From Martinezella rhizogenes (lineage in GTDB: Bacteria; Pseudomonadota; Alphaproteobacteria; Rhizobiales; Rhizobiaceae): 64,000 bases of DNA. The position numbers and the translations under genes were made by a program. Under the pieces are notes generated by a model. That model had not been told where the DNA came from and did no database searches. It worked only from the letters and a program-made list of their open reading frames with translations. Below, piece by piece: positions 61,157 through 64,000 of this stretch (positions are counted from its first letter, which is position 1; each line of letters begins with the position of its first letter). The stretch is taken from positions 124,001-188,000 of the forward strand of contig NZ_JUHG01000020.1 in assembly GCF_000799715.1 (NCBI RefSeq), in the 5' to 3' direction.

Positions 61157-62011
61157 GTGACTGATATTCAAGACATTTTCAAAAAATCCAATGTTGCCGT
61201 CATCACCGGCGGCGCCTCCGGCATCGGCCTTGCCGTGGCGAAATATTTCGCAAACCTCGGCATGAGCGTCGCCATTGCCGATCTTGGCGGCGACCGGCTT
61301 GCCGATGCGCGCGCCGAGCTCGAAGCCATCGCCGGCGAAGAGCATGTGATGGCGGTCGAGACGGACGTGGCCCAGAAAGAGGCGCTCGAAGCCCTCGAGC
61401 GCGCCGTCCTGCAACGCTTCGGCCGAGTGCATGTGCTGATGAACAATGCCGGCATCGGGCCGGAAACCTCGATCTTCAGCCCGCAGGCCGGCTGGGACGC
61501 TATTCTCGGCGTCAATCTGCTTGCCGTCATCAACGGCACGCGCGTCTTCGGTCCGGGGATGTTGGCCCACGGCGAGCCCGGCCTGATCATCAACACCGGC
61601 TCGAAGCAAGGCATCACCACGCCGCCCGGCAACCCCGCCTATAATGTTTCCAAGGCCGGCGTGAAGGTCTTTACCGAAGCCTTGCAGCATGAGCTGCGTA
61701 ACACCGAAGGTGCGAAGATCTCCGCGCATCTGCTGATCCCCGGCTTCGTCTTCACCGGCCTCACCCAAGGCGACCGCAGGGAAAAGCCGGCTGCCGCATG
61801 GACGGCGGAGCAGACGGTCGATTTCATGGTGGAGAGCCTGAAGCGTGGTGATTTCTACATCCTCTGCCCGGACAATGACGTGGCCCGGCCGACCGACGAG
61901 CGCCGCATGCTCTGGGCCGCCGGCGATATCGTCGAAAACCGCCCGCCGCTGTCACGTTGGCATCCGGATTATGCCGACAAGTTCAAGGCATTCCTGGAAA
62001 AGAAGGATTGA
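61157..62011 (+). CDS. SDR family oxidoreductase
   Basis: Short-chain dehydrogenase of 284 residues starting at GTG 61157 (VTDIQDIFKKSNVAVIT). The NAD(P) motif is TGGASGIGLAVAKY, NNAG is present, catalytic Ser is in INTGSKQG, and YxxxK is YNVSK. The C-terminus (RWHPDYADKFKAFLEKKD) is longer than in classical SDRs. Substrate unknown. Divergent from the ParD gene; the LysE gene follows after 64 bp. Confidence 0.88.
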   Translation: MTDIQDIFKKSNVAVITGGASGIGLAVAKYFANLGMSVAIADLGGDRLADARAELEAIAGEEHVMAVETDVAQKEALEALERAVLQRFGRVHVLMNNAGIGPETSIFSPQAGWDAILGVNLLAVINGTRVFGPGMLAHGEPGLIINTGSKQGITTPPGNPAYNVSKAGVKVFTEALQHELRNTEGAKISAHLLIPGFVFTGLTQGDRREKPAAAWTAEQTVDFMVESLKRGDFYILCPDNDVARPTDERRMLWAAGDIVENRPPLSRWHPDYADKFKAFLEKKD

Positions 62012-62022
62012 TTTGCAAATCG

Positions 62023-62066
62023 CCGAAAGCCGGATAGAAAACGCTGATCCCCTATCCGGCTTTCGG
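62023..62066 (+). promoter_or_regulatory. Long inverted repeat before the LysE gene
   Basis: CCGAAAGCCGGATAG (62023-62037) and CTATCCGGCTTTCGG (62052-62066) are perfect 15-bp complements with a 14-nt loop. The right arm runs into the ribosome site GGAG (62065-62068), 10 bp before the ATG at 62076, so the hairpin may block translation or terminate the SDR messenger; it lacks a T tract. Confidence 0.55.
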
Positions 62067-62075
62067 AGCTGCCCA

Positions 62076-62717
62076 ATGGATTTCCTGCCCAACCCGTCGA
62101 CCCTTCTCGCCTTTACCGCCGCGACCCTGCTTCTCGCGATGACCCCCGGCCCGGACATGACGCTCTCGATCAGCCGCGCCTTGGCGCAGGGAAAAAGGGC
62201 GGCCCTCTTCGTCGTCCTCGGCACCACCCTCGGCGTCGTCGTCCACACATGCCTGGTGGCCTTCGGCATCTCGGCGCTGATCACGGCATCGCCGGTTGCC
62301 TTCACCATGCTGAAAACCGGTGGCGCCGCCTATCTTTTGTGGCTGGCGATCCAGGCGATCCGCTTCGGCTCCAGCCTGTCGGTCATGCAGGTCGATGCCG
62401 CCAGGAGAACGCCGCTCTCCAACATCGCCAACGGCTTCTGGGTCAATCTGCTCAACCCGAAGGTCATCATCTTCTTCATGACCTTCCTGCCGCAGTTCGT
62501 CACGGCGGGCGACCCGGCCGTCACGCACAAGCTGCTATTCCTGGGATTCTTCTTCATTATCGTCGGCGTGCCGGTGAACATCATCGTCGTTCTTGCCGCC
62601 GACAAGCTGTCGTCATGGCTGCAGAACAATCGCGGCGTCCTGCGCGGCCTCGACTATACCTTCGCCGGCGTCTTTTCGATCTTCGCGGCGAAGATCTTCC
62701 TCACTCAGGCCCGTTGA
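62076..62717 (+). CDS. LysE family translocator
   Basis: Exporter of 213 residues, six helices. MDFLPNPSTLLAFTAATLLLAMTPGPDMTLSISRALAQGKRAAL has the PGPD motif; WVNLLNPKVIIFFMTFLPQF carries the conserved Asn-Pro-Lys. RhtB-like in length. Its last 17 bases overlap the convergent membrane-protein gene. It is preceded by a 15-bp inverted repeat. Confidence 0.92.
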   Translation: MDFLPNPSTLLAFTAATLLLAMTPGPDMTLSISRALAQGKRAALFVVLGTTLGVVVHTCLVAFGISALITASPVAFTMLKTGGAAYLLWLAIQAIRFGSSLSVMQVDAARRTPLSNIANGFWVNLLNPKVIIFFMTFLPQFVTAGDPAVTHKLLFLGFFFIIVGVPVNIIVVLAADKLSSWLQNNRGVLRGLDYTFAGVFSIFAAKIFLTQAR

Positions 62718-63123
62718 GCGCCCGCCCGGCAAAGCGGCCGGCGATCCACCAATAGACGGTGGCGCTGGCGGCTCCGAGAAACGCAAAGCAGACGACGATA
62801 GTGATCAGATTGAGGGTCTGCGGTCGCTCCACGCTGCCCGAAATCAAGACAGACGCCATCGCCGACAACAAGGCGCCATAAATCGCATAGCCGTACCAGC
62901 GACGCATGCCGCGCCATTCGAAAACCGGAATGACGACGAGCGACGGCAGGATGCTGACGATCATCGCAAGCTTGGTCAAGGCGACGGTGAGCGCGAACAG
63001 CTCGGGAGCGGCCGCCCCCGGCATCGTCCATGCGCTGACGCAGGCCAGCACGAAACCCATCATCACGCAGGCGCCGAGATAGCCCCACAGGAGCCGCAGC
63101 GGCCTGCGTAGACCAAGCAGCAT
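62701..63123 (-). CDS. Membrane protein of unknown function
   Basis: Protein of 140 residues with four hydrophobic helices (about 8-27, 34-57, 69-88 and 95-118), rich in Ala/Val, with the basic GRFAGRALNGPE at the end. I do not recognise a family. It lies directly behind rlmN (6 bp from its stop; a TTG start at 63132 would overlap it) and its 3' end overlaps the convergent LysE gene by 17 bp. Confidence 0.65.
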   Translation of the reverse strand: MLLGLRRPLRLLWGYLGACVMMGFVLACVSAWTMPGAAAPELFALTVALTKLAMIVSILPSLVVIPVFEWRGMRRWYGYAIYGALLSAMASVLISGSVERPQTLNLITIVVCFAFLGAASATVYWWIAGRFAGRALNGPE

Positions 63124-63128
63124 CGATC

Positions 63129-64000
63129 TCAATCCTCGCCGTGATTGGCGATCATCATGGCCTCAAAAGCCAGCCGCTCGGTCTTGCGCATGCGCTCCGA
63201 ATCCGACTTCAACTGGCCGCAGGCGGCGAGAATGTCGCGGCCGCGCGGCGTGCGGATCGGCGAGGCATAACCAGCCGCGTTGATGAAGTCGGCGAATTTC
63301 TCGATCTGCTCCCAGTCCGAACACTGGTAGTTCGTGCCCGGCCAGGGATTGAAGGGGATCAGGTTGATCTTCGACGGAATGCCCTTCAGCAGCTGGATCA
63401 GCCCCTTGGCATCCTCGAGACTGTCGTTGACGCCCTTCAGCATCACATATTCGAAAGTGATGCGCCGTGCGTTCGAAAGGCCGGGATAAGCACGGCAGGC
63501 GTCCATCAATTCCTTCAGCGGATATTTCTTGTTGATCGGCACCAGCATGTCGCGCAGGTCATCGCGCACGGCATGCAGCGAGATTGCCAGCATGACGCCG
63601 ATCTCGTCGCCAGTACGGTAGATTTCCGGCACGACGCCGGAGGTGGACAGCGTGATGCGCCGCTTCGACAGCGACAGGCCGTCACCATCGGAGGCGATCA
63701 GCAGCGCGGTCTTGACGCTTTCGAAATTGTAGAGTGGTTCGCCCATGCCCATCATGACCATGTTGCTGACCTTGCGGCCTTCCGCCGGCATGATCGTGCC
63801 CTGCGGCGCTTCGCGATCCGGAAAATCGGCGAGCCGGTCGCGCGCGAGCAGCAACTGCGACAGGATCTCTTCCGCCGTCAGGTTGCGCACCAGGCGCTGC
63901 GTGCCGGTGTGACAGAAGGAGCAGGTAAGCGTACAGCCGACCTGGCTGGAAACACAGAGCGTGCCGCGGCCCTCTTCCGGAATATAGACGGTTTCGACCT
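63129..64000 (-). CDS. rlmN: 23S rRNA/tRNA adenine-C2 methyltransferase RlmN (N-terminus missing)
   Basis: Radical SAM methyltransferase that modifies A2503 of 23S rRNA and A37 of some tRNAs. The window cuts the gene: the frame is open to base 64000, giving about 290 codons. The cluster motif CTLTCSFC is seen just inside the edge, preceded by SSQVGC (plus-strand bases 63914-63960 on the complement). The C-terminal catalytic cysteine is in ILAACGQLKSDSER. NMVMMGMGEPLYNFE and the SLHAVRDDLRDMLVPINKKYPL segments are conserved. It precedes the small membrane-protein gene by 6 bp. Confidence 0.95.
   Translation of the reverse strand, partial: VETVYIPEEGRGTLCVSSQVGCTLTCSFCHTGTQRLVRNLTAEEILSQLLLARDRLADFPDREAPQGTIMPAEGRKVSNMVMMGMGEPLYNFESVKTALLIASDGDGLSLSKRRITLSTSGVVPEIYRTGDEIGVMLAISLHAVRDDLRDMLVPINKKYPLKELMDACRAYPGLSNARRITFEYVMLKGVNDSLEDAKGLIQLLKGIPSKINLIPFNPWPGTNYQCSDWEQIEKFADFINAAGYASPIRTPRGRDILAACGQLKSDSERMRKTERLAFEAMMIANHGED

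Overview
The window is a high-GC chromosomal segment from an alphaproteobacterium of the order Rhizobiales, most likely Rhizobium or a close relative in the Rhizobiaceae. The evidence is an F1-only ATP synthase operon (atpHAGDC without F0 genes), an mdh-sucCDAB TCA operon, sdhCDAB, a heme operon hemC-hemD-mitofilin-hemY, an Omp19-like lipoprotein, a SoxR whose box sits beside an FMN reductase, and intergenic palindromic repeats of the kind described as Rhizobium intergenic mosaic elements (RIME). The window is mostly housekeeping DNA. I found no rRNA, tRNA, CRISPR array, prophage or intact insertion sequence.

Layout. Bases 1-3400: end of glpD, soxR with a divergent SoxR-box promoter and NAD(P)H:FMN reductase, and an acyltransferase-3 membrane protein. 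Bases 3470-8340: a catabolic unit (enolase-superfamily enzyme, aldehyde dehydrogenase, iron-dependent alcohol dehydrogenase) divergent from a LysR regulator. Bases 8400-13400: atpHAGDC on the minus strand with a strong terminator. Bases 13600-21550: a small membrane protein, priA, an unannotated 35-residue membrane peptide, a P-loop kinase and an acyltransferase overlapping by 4 bp, xerC, a TraB/GumN protein and a DUF2867 protein. Bases 21620-33780: one long minus-strand block mdh-sucC-sucD-sucA-sucB, DUF4241 protein, secreted protein, SDR, LysE exporter, lpdA. It carries all 2-oxoglutarate dehydrogenase subunits and ends in a terminator after lpdA. A decayed YciI-like gene lies between sucA and sucB.

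Bases 33780-40130: zapE, an Omp19-like lipoprotein, sdhCDAB with its terminator, and a small secreted protein. Bases 40130-44470: methyltransferase, EVE-domain protein, YciI, a VapBC-type toxin-antitoxin pair, gpsA and tsaD. Bases 44550-50480: the heme operon with a Mic60-like protein, then TerB and a glutamine amidotransferase. Bases 50570-64000: MFS transporter, YggT, YggU, ppa, GNAT, typA, M3 peptidase, two LysE exporters, MarR, argG, a lone ParD antitoxin, an SDR, a small membrane protein and the start-truncated rlmN.

The most rewarding parts are the non-coding and decayed elements. These are two RIME1-like elements, one of which supplies the 3' end of a LysR gene; four copies of a GCATGATC-flanked palindrome; the YciI remnant in the suc operon; an unannotated small membrane protein with its own promoter; and several perfect inverted repeats at promoters (mdh, sdhC, a LysE gene). 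I did not find a convincing large new multi-gene system.
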